Shown here in pieces: positions 44,624-52,124 of a stretch of DNA of 64,000 nt. Origin of the DNA: an uncultured Clostridium sp. (lineage in GTDB: Bacteria > Bacillota > Clostridia > Lachnospirales > Lachnospiraceae); assembly GCF_900547735.1 (NCBI RefSeq), contig NZ_URHZ01000020.1, positions 5,990-69,989 on the forward strand. The letters are read 5' to 3'. Position 1 is the stretch's first letter; each line of letters starts with the position of its first letter. The notes under the pieces are model-generated. The model ran no database searches. It had not been told where the DNA came from and worked only from the letters and a program-made list of their open reading frames with translations. The position numbers and the translations under genes are program-made.

Positions 44624-45556
44624 ATGAAAAAGACATTCAAAACATCATGGAAAAAAGCAGCAGCAGTAACCCTGGCGGCCGTGACGGCGCTCACACTTTT
44701 CGGATGCGGATCGGGAAGCGGCAGTACACCGGCCACAACGGCAGCAGCCGGGGAGACGGCAGGCGAAGCGGCAAAGGAAACAGCAAAGGAAACGGCGGAA
44801 GTGACCACGGTAAAAGTCGGCGTAGTCGGCGAATACAATGCACAGTGGGATACAATCAACGAACTTCTGAAGGATGACGGCATTCAGGTAGAACTGATGA
44901 AGTTTACCGATTATGCAGCTCCAAACCGCGCATTAAATGACGGGGAGATCGATCTGAACGCATTCCAGCATAAGGCATTCCTTGCAAATGATGTGGCTCA
45001 GAAGGGATACGACATCGTAGATATCGGAGATACCATTATTGCTCCGCTTTCCATCTATAATAATAAGAAAAAAATCTCTTCCATCGATGAGATTAAAGAC
45101 GGCGATGTGATTGCCATCCCAAGCGATCTGACAAACGGAGGCCGTGCCCTCAAACTGCTGGAAGAGGCAGGTTTCATCGTATGTGATCCGGAAAAAGGAT
45201 TTGTACCGACAAAAGCCGATATTACAGAGTACAAGGTAAAGATCGATATCAAAGAGGCTGAGTCCGCAACCCTGGCAAACATCCTTCCTGACTGCGCTGC
45301 GGCTGTCATCAACGGCGGAAACGCATTTACGGCAGGCCTTAACCCGATCGAAGACACAATTTACACCGAGAATGTAGATAAGACAACCAACGAGGCGGTT
45401 CCCCAGTTAATCAACGTAATCGTTGCCCGTACCGCCGACAAGGACAATGAAGTTTACAAGAAAATTGTAGACGCTTACCATACGGCAGAAGTTAAGAAGA
45501 CGATTGAAGATGCATACCAGGGCGCTTTCATCTGCGCATGGGATGATGCGGAATAA
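44624..45556 (+). CDS. metQ: Methionine-binding lipoprotein
   Basis: The extracytoplasmic substrate-binding protein of the MetNIQ importer (NlpA/MetQ family), 310 aa. A lipoprotein signal with lipobox LFGC (Cys at about residue 26) is followed by a low-complexity Ala/Thr/Glu linker (about 35-58) and the binding domain beginning TTVKVGVVGEYNAQWD. Family hallmarks include KFTDYAAPNRALNDGEIDLNAFQH and AIPSDLTNGGRALKLLEEAG. ATG 44624 with AAAGGAGAG upstream is used. It is 115 nt after metI. Confidence 0.95.
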   Translation: MKKTFKTSWKKAAAVTLAAVTALTLFGCGSGSGSTPATTAAAGETAGEAAKETAKETAEVTTVKVGVVGEYNAQWDTINELLKDDGIQVELMKFTDYAAPNRALNDGEIDLNAFQHKAFLANDVAQKGYDIVDIGDTIIAPLSIYNNKKKISSIDEIKDGDVIAIPSDLTNGGRALKLLEEAGFIVCDPEKGFVPTKADITEYKVKIDIKEAESATLANILPDCAAAVINGGNAFTAGLNPIEDTIYTENVDKTTNEAVPQLINVIVARTADKDNEVYKKIVDAYHTAEVKKTIEDAYQGAFICAWDDAE

Positions 45557-45601
45557 GTAATAAGGAAAAGGTGCGCCAAGCCGGCACGGATGGAGGGTAA
45601 A

Positions 45602-46777
45602 ATGGCATTAAAACAGTATGTAACAGACGAAAAAGATTACCTTGTCAGCCTGAGAAGATATTTTCATGCTCACCCTGAAGTAAGTCTGAAGGAATATAAT
45701 ACATGCAGGAAAATAGAGGAGGAGCTGGATAAAATCGGCCTTCCCCACGAGAGAATCGGTGAAACGGGCGTTTATGCCTGGATCGACGGAGAAAAAGGCG
45801 AAGGGAAAACCATTGCTCTCCGGGCCGACATGGACGCACTGGCCATGGACGATTTAAAAACGGCAGAGTATCACTCACAGAATGAGGGATTCTGCCATGC
45901 CTGCGGCCACGACGGCCATACGGCCACACTTCTGACCGCGGCGAAGATTCTAAATGCCAAAAAGGGAGAGTTCGGCGGCCATATCCGTCTTTTCTTCCAG
46001 CAGGCGGAGGAGATTGGACAGGGAGCCAGACAGTTTGTCGGAGCCGGACTTCTTAACGGTGTGGACCGGGTGTTTGGAACGCATGTGACGAGCGCCCTGG
46101 AGACGGGAAAGATTTCACTGACAAAGGGACCGCAGAATGCGAGCTGCGATTACTTTAAAATTACCATAACCGGCAGAGGCGCCCATGTTTCGAAACCGCA
46201 CCTAGGAATCGACGCCGCCTACATCGCATCCCAGATCGTTGTGGGACTTCAGAGCATCGTAGCCAGAAACACGGATCCGCTTGAAACCGTAGTAGTCGGC
46301 GTCGGCGTAATCCGGGCGGGAACCCAGTACAATATCGTGGCGGAGCATGCCGAGATAGAGGGAACCACCAGAAGCTTCAGCCCCGAAGTCAGGAAATTCA
46401 CGAATGACAAGGTGGTGCAGATTGCCAGACAGACGGCAGAGCTGTATGGAGCGGAGGCGGAAGTGGAAATCCGTGATTACGCGGCTCCCCTTGTAAACGA
46501 CGCCCAGGTGGTGGAGGAAGTAACCGCCGTCACAGAAAAGATCCTTCCGGCGGACGGAATCATCAGCAACTATGAAAAGGCGCTGGGGGCCGACGATTTT
46601 GCCGATTATCTGGCGGTTGCGAAGGGAATGTACGCCTTTGTGGGAACCCATAACCCGAAGGAGCCGAATACGGGAGTGGCACATCATCACGGACTTTTTG
46701 ATCTCGATGAAAACGGACTGCTGATCGCATGTAATGTGTATGTGGATTATGCGCTCTGGGTGCTCCAGGAGATGTAG
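45602..46777 (+). CDS. M20D-family amidohydrolase (N-acyl-amino-acid hydrolase type)
   Basis: A 391-aa zinc-type peptidase/amidase. Ligands appear in HACGHDGHTA (about residues 98-107) and FQQAEEIGQGA, with the dimerisation domain at about 185-300 and a C-terminal VAHHHGLFDLDE ligand. Family members deacylate N-acetyl amino acids, hippurate or S-substituted cysteines. It lies 45 nt after metQ with no terminator between, and a strong one after it, so it likely belongs to the T-box operon. A role in freeing methionine or a methionine analogue from an imported N-acyl form is inference. ATG 45602 follows GGAGGG. Confidence 0.9.
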   Translation: MALKQYVTDEKDYLVSLRRYFHAHPEVSLKEYNTCRKIEEELDKIGLPHERIGETGVYAWIDGEKGEGKTIALRADMDALAMDDLKTAEYHSQNEGFCHACGHDGHTATLLTAAKILNAKKGEFGGHIRLFFQQAEEIGQGARQFVGAGLLNGVDRVFGTHVTSALETGKISLTKGPQNASCDYFKITITGRGAHVSKPHLGIDAAYIASQIVVGLQSIVARNTDPLETVVVGVGVIRAGTQYNIVAEHAEIEGTTRSFSPEVRKFTNDKVVQIARQTAELYGAEAEVEIRDYAAPLVNDAQVVEEVTAVTEKILPADGIISNYEKALGADDFADYLAVAKGMYAFVGTHNPKEPNTGVAHHHGLFDLDENGLLIACNVYVDYALWVLQEM

Positions 46778-46823
46778 CGGACAGAAAAGAAATCGATGTC
46801 CAGGTAAATAAATAACACGGCGG

Positions 46824-46877
46824 GGCCGTCAGGTACAGTGTGGAAAGAGAACGACACTGTACCTGGCGGCCTTTTTT
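46824..46877 (+). terminator. Terminator of the metNIQ operon
   Basis: A nearly perfect 18-bp stem (46824-46841 with 46854-46871) followed by TTTTTT. Confidence 0.93.
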
Positions 46878-46982
46878 GAACCGCAGCGGAGGAACACTGG
46901 ATAAGCGGCTTCTTTTACGGCCGGTAGCCAAAAAAGAATTCCAATGTTACAATAGAAACAGCGGACAAGGGGGGATAATACG

Positions 46983-49328
46983 ATGGCAGAAGACATTCTG
47001 TATGGCTTATTTGAAGACTATATAAAAGGCACGCCGGTATATGTACCGGTCCTGCTGGGAGTGGTTCTGATTGCGCTTGGAAGGTGGATTCTTAAAAAGG
47101 AGCATCACTTACCCCGTTATATGGTGCTCGTCACGGTATTGGAATTTATTTTAGCGGAAGCCGCAGGCGTGGTTTGCGCGGTTTTACCGGGCGGTAGCGT
47201 CAAAAAGGGAATTATCTTTGGGCTTTGCCTTTCAGCCATGATTTTGCTGCTCTTTTATGGTGTGGCGAATTACCTGTGGATTGAGATGCAGTTGTACCTG
47301 GTCAGGCATTTTACCGATACACTGCGTATAAACTGTGACAACATTAAGGCATGGAAAATTGTGGCTGCGTTGAGTGAGAGGAAGATGACGGTAAGGCAGA
47401 ATGCAAGGTGTAAAAAACATAAGGTGTTTCTGCTGATTACACTGGGAAATTTAAGCGCGGCGGAGCCTCTGATTGAATCCATGAAAGAGGACGGAGCAAG
47501 GTATCATTTTTTAATGAATCTGCTCCGGCTTCGGCAGGGGAAGACAGAACAGGCGTCTGTCCATGCCAGAAGGGCGGAGGAGGCGTGTACGGCCGATACG
47601 GATCCGCTAATTCATGTGCAGATCCTTCATAACAGGGCCGTAAGCCTGATTGGACAGGGACATTACCGCGATGCAGACAAGGCCTTTAAGAGTACGCTGC
47701 AGTTTGTAAAAGAACGGAAAATCAGGGATAAAAGGCTGCTGCTGACAATTTACCAGAACTATGCTTTTAACCGGATTCGGATCGAGGGACGTGATGCGGA
47801 CTGGAAGGTTATTATAGACGAACTGCAGGCGCATCTGGACATGGATCATACGATTGAATACCTGGCGCTGTCAAACGTCAGGTTAGAGCTGATGCGGGAA
47901 GCAGAGGAGCCGGCCGGGCATTTAAATCAAATGGTCAACTGCGGCTTTGACAGAATCCTGCGGGACAAAAAGCTGCCGGAAAGAAATAAGCTTGTCCTGG
48001 CTGCCAGTACGGCGCGGATCGTCTGGGCTTCGGGGCTGGATCCCCGCCCCTGTATCGACTATCTGTCAGCCGCGAAAGAGAAACTTCTGGAGCTTCCGAT
48101 GCCCGTCAGATATGAGAGCATGAAGCAGATTAACATTCTGTTTGAAGGACTTTGCGGCTGCCGATCAAAAGAGGAGGCTGCACTCAGGGAATATGTGTTC
48201 TGGTATAGAAAGAATCAGGCGATCCCGGATTTGGAAGAGTATCTGGGCTCTTCTAAGCTGCCGCAGGTTTCTGTCGATTCCCGGATTTATCTTCTGACGG
48301 AACTGGCAGGACTGCAAAAAGAACATCCGCAGCAGTATGAGCTGAAGCATTTTATGGACCTGATGCGGGATGCCGCAGCTTTGTGCGATGAAAATTCCCT
48401 TTTGCCGGAAGGGCTTCACTGCAGGCTCAGCATCATGGATGAGCTTTGCGGTGAGCAGAACCTGGACCGGAATTTTAAGGCGGCCCACGCGGACATCATG
48501 CGGGAACAGCTTAGCTGGGTGGAGCCGCGGCTGGATGAACTGATGGAAAATCCTCAGATTGCGGAGCTTTATCTCATGCTGGGTTTTTACTGCTTTCATC
48601 TGGACGATTACGACAGATGCGTCCTGTATTATGAACGGGTCAGGAAATGTATGGACAGCATCTCACTGGAACACTTTGCACCATGGCTGCACCGGTATTA
48701 CATGGTGGTGTGTTTCATAGCCCGAAGCCGGTATTTTTGCAGGGCGGTCGAGAGGATTCAAAGCAGTAAGGAGATACAAACATATGAAGCCCCGCTTCGT
48801 CTGTGGTTTGAGCGGGCGTTTATGGAAGACGGGCTGATGATGTCGGCATTGCTCGGCCGGTTTATGGGGGCCGGGAAGACAATTCCGATAAAAGTGAAGA
48901 CATGGGAGGAACCGGCAGCAGGAATGGAACATTCAGGAACCGTGCTGCGCCGCCATTTCTGGCTGGTTGTTCATCCGGTCGGTCTGGAAATGGATTTCAC
49001 TTATCAGCAGTTTGCACTGGAAGAAAATCCCTCCCACTGTTATTTTGCACTGGAACGCCATCCAATGCAGACTATGGAGTCGAATGTGATAAAACGGAGC
49101 GCCGCACAGACGGGCCGTCCGCCGTCCGAGGTTCTTTTGCTGGCGTTTGCACCGGACAGTCTGCCGGAACAGGAAAAACCATTTTTTGATTCGGTTTACA
49201 ATGTGATTGTATCCCATGTGGAGGAGCCGTGCCCCAAAATACAGGAACTGGAACGGCTGTTTTCCCGTGTCATTCTTCCACGGCCGATTCCGTATTCGGA
49301 GAATGGATATGGACAGGAGGCATTTTAG
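46983..49328 (+). CDS. Large membrane-anchored helical (TPR-like) protein of unknown function
   Basis: A 781-aa protein. Three membrane segments occupy residues about 15-35, 43-66 and 74-98. The rest is cytosolic-looking and rich in paired amphipathic helices with TPR-like spacing (for example LLRLRQGKTEQASVHARRAEEA, LIGQGHYRDADKAFKSTL, LMLGFYCFHLDDYDRCVLYYERV). A distinct C-terminal domain (about 635-781) has more beta character and no motif I recognise. GGGGG lies 8 nt before the ATG. It is monocistronic between the met terminator and the riboswitch. Possibly a scaffold or secretion-related protein; not assigned. Confidence 0.8.
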   Translation: MAEDILYGLFEDYIKGTPVYVPVLLGVVLIALGRWILKKEHHLPRYMVLVTVLEFILAEAAGVVCAVLPGGSVKKGIIFGLCLSAMILLLFYGVANYLWIEMQLYLVRHFTDTLRINCDNIKAWKIVAALSERKMTVRQNARCKKHKVFLLITLGNLSAAEPLIESMKEDGARYHFLMNLLRLRQGKTEQASVHARRAEEACTADTDPLIHVQILHNRAVSLIGQGHYRDADKAFKSTLQFVKERKIRDKRLLLTIYQNYAFNRIRIEGRDADWKVIIDELQAHLDMDHTIEYLALSNVRLELMREAEEPAGHLNQMVNCGFDRILRDKKLPERNKLVLAASTARIVWASGLDPRPCIDYLSAAKEKLLELPMPVRYESMKQINILFEGLCGCRSKEEAALREYVFWYRKNQAIPDLEEYLGSSKLPQVSVDSRIYLLTELAGLQKEHPQQYELKHFMDLMRDAAALCDENSLLPEGLHCRLSIMDELCGEQNLDRNFKAAHADIMREQLSWVEPRLDELMENPQIAELYLMLGFYCFHLDDYDRCVLYYERVRKCMDSISLEHFAPWLHRYYMVVCFIARSRYFCRAVERIQSSKEIQTYEAPLRLWFERAFMEDGLMMSALLGRFMGAGKTIPIKVKTWEEPAAGMEHSGTVLRRHFWLVVHPVGLEMDFTYQQFALEENPSHCYFALERHPMQTMESNVIKRSAAQTGRPPSEVLLLAFAPDSLPEQEKPFFDSVYNVIVSHVEEPCPKIQELERLFSRVILPRPIPYSENGYGQEAF

Positions 49329-49430
49329 ACGGTAATTCCGGCTTTCCCGGGACGGTGCGCCGAAAAAGGGGGATTTTCCCGTTATCCACTTATTGTTAAT
49401 ACTTTCCAAGTCTGTTTTTAAAGAAACCAA

Positions 49431-49459
49431 TTGCACTTCCAAACAAAATAAAGTATAAT
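49431..49459 (+). promoter_or_regulatory. Promoter of the c-di-GMP riboswitch transcript
   Basis: TTGCAC (49431-49436), a 17-nt spacer and TATAAT (49454-49459). Confidence 0.85.
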
Positions 49460-49479
49460 GACTACGAGCAAATATTATA

Positions 49480-49556
49480 TATGGCAAACCCGTCGAAAGG
49501 CGGCGGCGCAAAGCTAAAGGGTCTAAGTAGAAGTATATGACAGCCAGTTGCAATCA
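49480..49556 (+). ncRNA. Cyclic-di-GMP-I (GEMM-I) riboswitch aptamer
   Basis: The conserved elements appear in order: GGCAAACC (49483-49490), a GAAA tetraloop in CGTCGAAAGGCG, CGCAAAGC (49507-49514), the tetraloop-receptor side GGGTCTAA and GACAGCC closing the second stem. It starts about 15 nt after the predicted transcription start. A terminator follows at 49573-49605. Whether ligand turns expression on or off cannot be decided by eye. Confidence 0.92.
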
Positions 49557-49572
49557 TTTTGAATGCGTGTCG

Positions 49573-49605
49573 AGCAGATACCCCTGTTTTTGGTGTCTGC
49601 TTTTT
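49573..49605 (+). terminator. Expression-platform terminator of the c-di-GMP riboswitch
   Basis: AGCAGATACC and GGTGTCTGCT pair over 10 bp around a CCTGTTTTT loop, followed by TTTT. Confidence 0.88.
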
Positions 49606-49671
49606 CAGTGTTGCGTTCATTGACCGCGGTAATCGGTGCCTACGGCATCCGGGTTACCGTTGATTGTCGAT

Positions 49672-49697
49672 GAAAAATCTGCAAAACGCGCTTTTTC
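49672..49697 (+). repeat. Short hairpin repeat, copy 2
   Basis: GAAAAA...GCTTTTTC followed by GTTGTTAGAC, the same family as 2303-2327 and 60292-60318. Just before it, CGGTAA...TTACCG (about 49627-49660) forms another imperfect hairpin. These fill the 170 bp between the riboswitch terminator and the next ORF. Confidence 0.5.
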
Positions 49698-49774
49698 GTT
49701 GTTAGACTGCTGATATACCTTCACGAGGATGTTTGGGACAGGTGCAAGCTCCGGGGTGATATTATTGTTCGCAT

Positions 49775-50755
49775 ATGGCAGCGGAAGGGGAGAAGTATAG
49801 AACAAGTATGGAAACCATTGAGAGAATCGAAGAATTAAAGCTTGAAATTGAGAAACAGGAAAAGTTCATAGAGAGCGAAAATGAAAAGACTGAGAAAGTA
49901 AAAACGTGCTGTGACAGGGTTGCCAGATTACTCTGTACATGGAGCACAAGGATTGCAGCGGAAATTACGCAGCAGAATTTTGAACAGATGATAGAGCTCC
50001 AGCCGGATGAGATCGAGGAACAGAAAATCGAAGAGCTGGAGAAAGAGGTTCTGGAACTTTTACAGAAACAGTCGGAAAAGATGGAAACACTGGTCTTTAA
50101 CAAAGAAATATGGCCGCATATTGACTGCAGAATGCGTGTGAATCTGGATGAGAGACTTCGCGACGCTCAGTTTGAGCTGAAAGGAATTGAGAACAAGATG
50201 CTGGACGGCACCAGGGCACAGCTCCGCAAACGGGCCCTGCAGATGGAGGAGGCCAAGAACCTCTGCAACCGCATGGAACAGGCGGTGCTGTCTGTGGAGT
50301 CATGGGAAAAGCTGTTTCTGATGTTTATGGAGGACATGGAGATAAGACGCCAGTCGGGAATGGACGACACATTTTATCTGATGGAACGCGAGGATATCCG
50401 CAGAAAACTTCAGACCTGCTTTGAGTTTTCGGATGTAATCTGCCAGTCATTGGGAGAAATGCTGTGTTCATCTATCAGGGATTCGGTGAGCTGCCTGGGG
50501 AACTGCCTGATCGGGCACGGATTCCATTTTTCCAGGGATCTCTGGAACAGAACAAAGACAACGGCCGTCTACACGGGCGAGATCCATTTATCGGATGAAA
50601 TAACCGAAGAGATATCCAGATATGCGGCGGGAATTATGTTCATAGAAAAACATCTGCACAACATAGAGATGGCGGATGAAAAAATCAAAAAATTCCGGGC
50701 GGAGCTGGGACGTCTGACCGACCAGGTAAAGGGAACGGGGAAACTGGTAGTTTGA
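49775..50755 (+). CDS. Coiled-coil protein of unknown function downstream of the c-di-GMP riboswitch
   Basis: A 326-aa acidic, mostly helical protein with no signal peptide or membrane segment. Long heptad-like stretches occur at about residues 12-45 and 75-105 (EEQKIEELEKEVLELLQKQSEKM). The middle holds several scattered Cys residues. The last 80 residues (about 240-326) look less coiled. I recognise no family. The start is uncertain: ATG 49775 and ATG 49808 both have imperfect ribosome sites. It is the only gene after the riboswitch before a terminator, so it is the likely c-di-GMP-controlled gene; this is inferred from position. Confidence 0.78.
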   Translation: MAAEGEKYRTSMETIERIEELKLEIEKQEKFIESENEKTEKVKTCCDRVARLLCTWSTRIAAEITQQNFEQMIELQPDEIEEQKIEELEKEVLELLQKQSEKMETLVFNKEIWPHIDCRMRVNLDERLRDAQFELKGIENKMLDGTRAQLRKRALQMEEAKNLCNRMEQAVLSVESWEKLFLMFMEDMEIRRQSGMDDTFYLMEREDIRRKLQTCFEFSDVICQSLGEMLCSSIRDSVSCLGNCLIGHGFHFSRDLWNRTKTTAVYTGEIHLSDEITEEISRYAAGIMFIEKHLHNIEMADEKIKKFRAELGRLTDQVKGTGKLVV

Positions 50756-50793
50756 GGGAAAAGGCGCCTGAGTGACGGCGGAAACATTTGTAT

Positions 50794-50848
50794 AAAAAAA
50801 GAAGAGGACTGACAGTGATGGTTATCATGTCGTGCCTCTTCTTTTTTA
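50794..50848 (+). terminator. Terminator of the coiled-coil gene
   Basis: AAAAAAAGAAGAGG (50794-50807) pairs with CCTCTTCTTTTTT (50835-50847), with inner TGACA/TGTC pairing. Potentially bidirectional. Confidence 0.85.
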
Positions 50849-50860
50849 TACTCCGGACCT

Positions 50861-50951
50861 TAGAGCGTGTCTTAAAAATCATTCCCGCCATCTGCACGCC
50901 CCACAAAGTGAAACGCATAGCTGGCAGAAAGCATTTTTCAGACACGCTCTA
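50861..50951. mobile_element. 91-bp MITE-like palindromic element with TA ends
   Basis: TAGAGCGTGTCT (50861-50872) and AGACACGCTCTA (50940-50951) are perfect 12-bp terminal inverted repeats, and AAAAAT/ATTTTT and GCCA/TGGC continue the pairing inward. TA at both ends suggests a TA target duplication. It contains no ORF. The right end supplies the stop codon of the PfkB kinase on the reverse strand. Confidence 0.7.
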
Positions 50952-51920
50952 GAACAGACGGTCAAATTCTTCTTTTGTCAGTGAAGCTCCTTTTACCCCC
51001 ACAACGGCCGAGGCGGCGGTGTTGGCAATGCATACTGCATCCTTAAGGCTTTTCCCCATGCTCAGGGAGGCCATGACCGCGCCGATATGGGAATCTCCGG
51101 CTCCTATGGTATCAACGACCTGAGAGGGAACCCCATCCACATAATAGGCAGCTCCTGAGCGTTCCCTGCAATAAGTCCCCTTTTCTCCCAGCGTGATGAT
51201 AACGGTGTTGGAGGTGAGAGAGAAAAGCTTTTCTGCCGCGTCTTCTATAGAGAGGCACCCGCTCAGGCTTTTGGCTTCGGGCTCATTGATATGGAGTACG
51301 GGATGGAGCGCATAAAGACGTGCCGTTTTCTCGGAACCGATCCGGATTCCCCTTGGCCCCGGGGCATAGAAGAGCTCCCTCTCGGGATGGCTTTCCAGAT
51401 ATTCGATCAGTTCCATTCCGGTCGGCTCCTCAATCTCCAGGCCGCAGACGTAAACCATGTCATAGGCGGTATGGCTGAATGGTTCCATCCATTCCCCACG
51501 AAAGGTGTACTCCGCACCGTGATACGACATAAAGGTCCTCTCGCCGCCCGCTTCCACCAGGCAGTAGCAGCAGCCGTTTTCCCGGTCGGGGACATGGACG
51601 GCAACGGGAAAGCCGTTCTTTTCCAGTTCCCTGGCCACATAGTCTCCGTAAAAGCCGGTGCCGACGGGTGAAATCAGGGTCAGAGGCGCATTAAAGAGTT
51701 TGATCATCGACGCCACATTATAAGCGCAGCCGCCCAAGGCCAGGGACTGGCTGCTGGGGTGGATATCTTCCTCTGTCTTTGGAAGGTGATCGATGTTTAT
51801 AATAATGTCGACACAGGTTGAACCGATAACCATAATGTTCTTCGGTCGAATATCTGTGTGACGGACGGTGCTGCCGGTTGGAATATCTTTGCTGTTAATG
51901 GATGCTTCGTCGTGAGCCAA
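50949..51920 (-). CDS. PfkB-family carbohydrate or nucleoside kinase
   Basis: A 323-aa ribokinase-like sugar kinase. Signature 1 is GGCAYNVASMIKLF (about residues 64-77) and signature 2 with the catalytic Asp is DTIGAGDSHIGAV (about 274-286). The substrate is not identifiable; no sugar transporter is adjacent. A TTG start at 51920 with GGAGG 9 nt upstream is used, giving a 29-residue extension before the usual ribokinase start MVIGSTCVD. The TAG stop lies in the terminal repeat of the 91-bp MITE-like element, so the C terminus (EEFDRLF) may have been altered by insertion. Confidence 0.88.
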   Translation of the reverse strand: MAHDEASINSKDIPTGSTVRHTDIRPKNIMVIGSTCVDIIINIDHLPKTEEDIHPSSQSLALGGCAYNVASMIKLFNAPLTLISPVGTGFYGDYVARELEKNGFPVAVHVPDRENGCCYCLVEAGGERTFMSYHGAEYTFRGEWMEPFSHTAYDMVYVCGLEIEEPTGMELIEYLESHPERELFYAPGPRGIRIGSEKTARLYALHPVLHINEPEAKSLSGCLSIEDAAEKLFSLTSNTVIITLGEKGTYCRERSGAAYYVDGVPSQVVDTIGAGDSHIGAVMASLSMGKSLKDAVCIANTAASAVVGVKGASLTKEEFDRLF

Positions 51921-51958
51921 TTGAAAAACCTCCGTTCTTATATTGTTTCTATTTTAAC

Positions 51959-51967
51959 AGTATAGCA
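51959..51967 (-). promoter_or_regulatory. Extended -10 promoter of the PfkB kinase
   Basis: On the reverse strand, TGCTATACT lies about 40 nt before the TTG start. No good -35 is visible. Confidence 0.45.
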
Positions 51968-52124
51968 TAATAATTCAGGAAAACCGACAATTTTTTTACC
52001 ATTTCCACTAAAATGTGATAGACTTATAAAAGAAAAACAGAGGCGGAATACGGCGGCGGAGGAGACAAAACCGCGGGGATCTTTGTATTAAGAAAAAACG
52101 CTTTATATAATCTGGAGGCATAAA

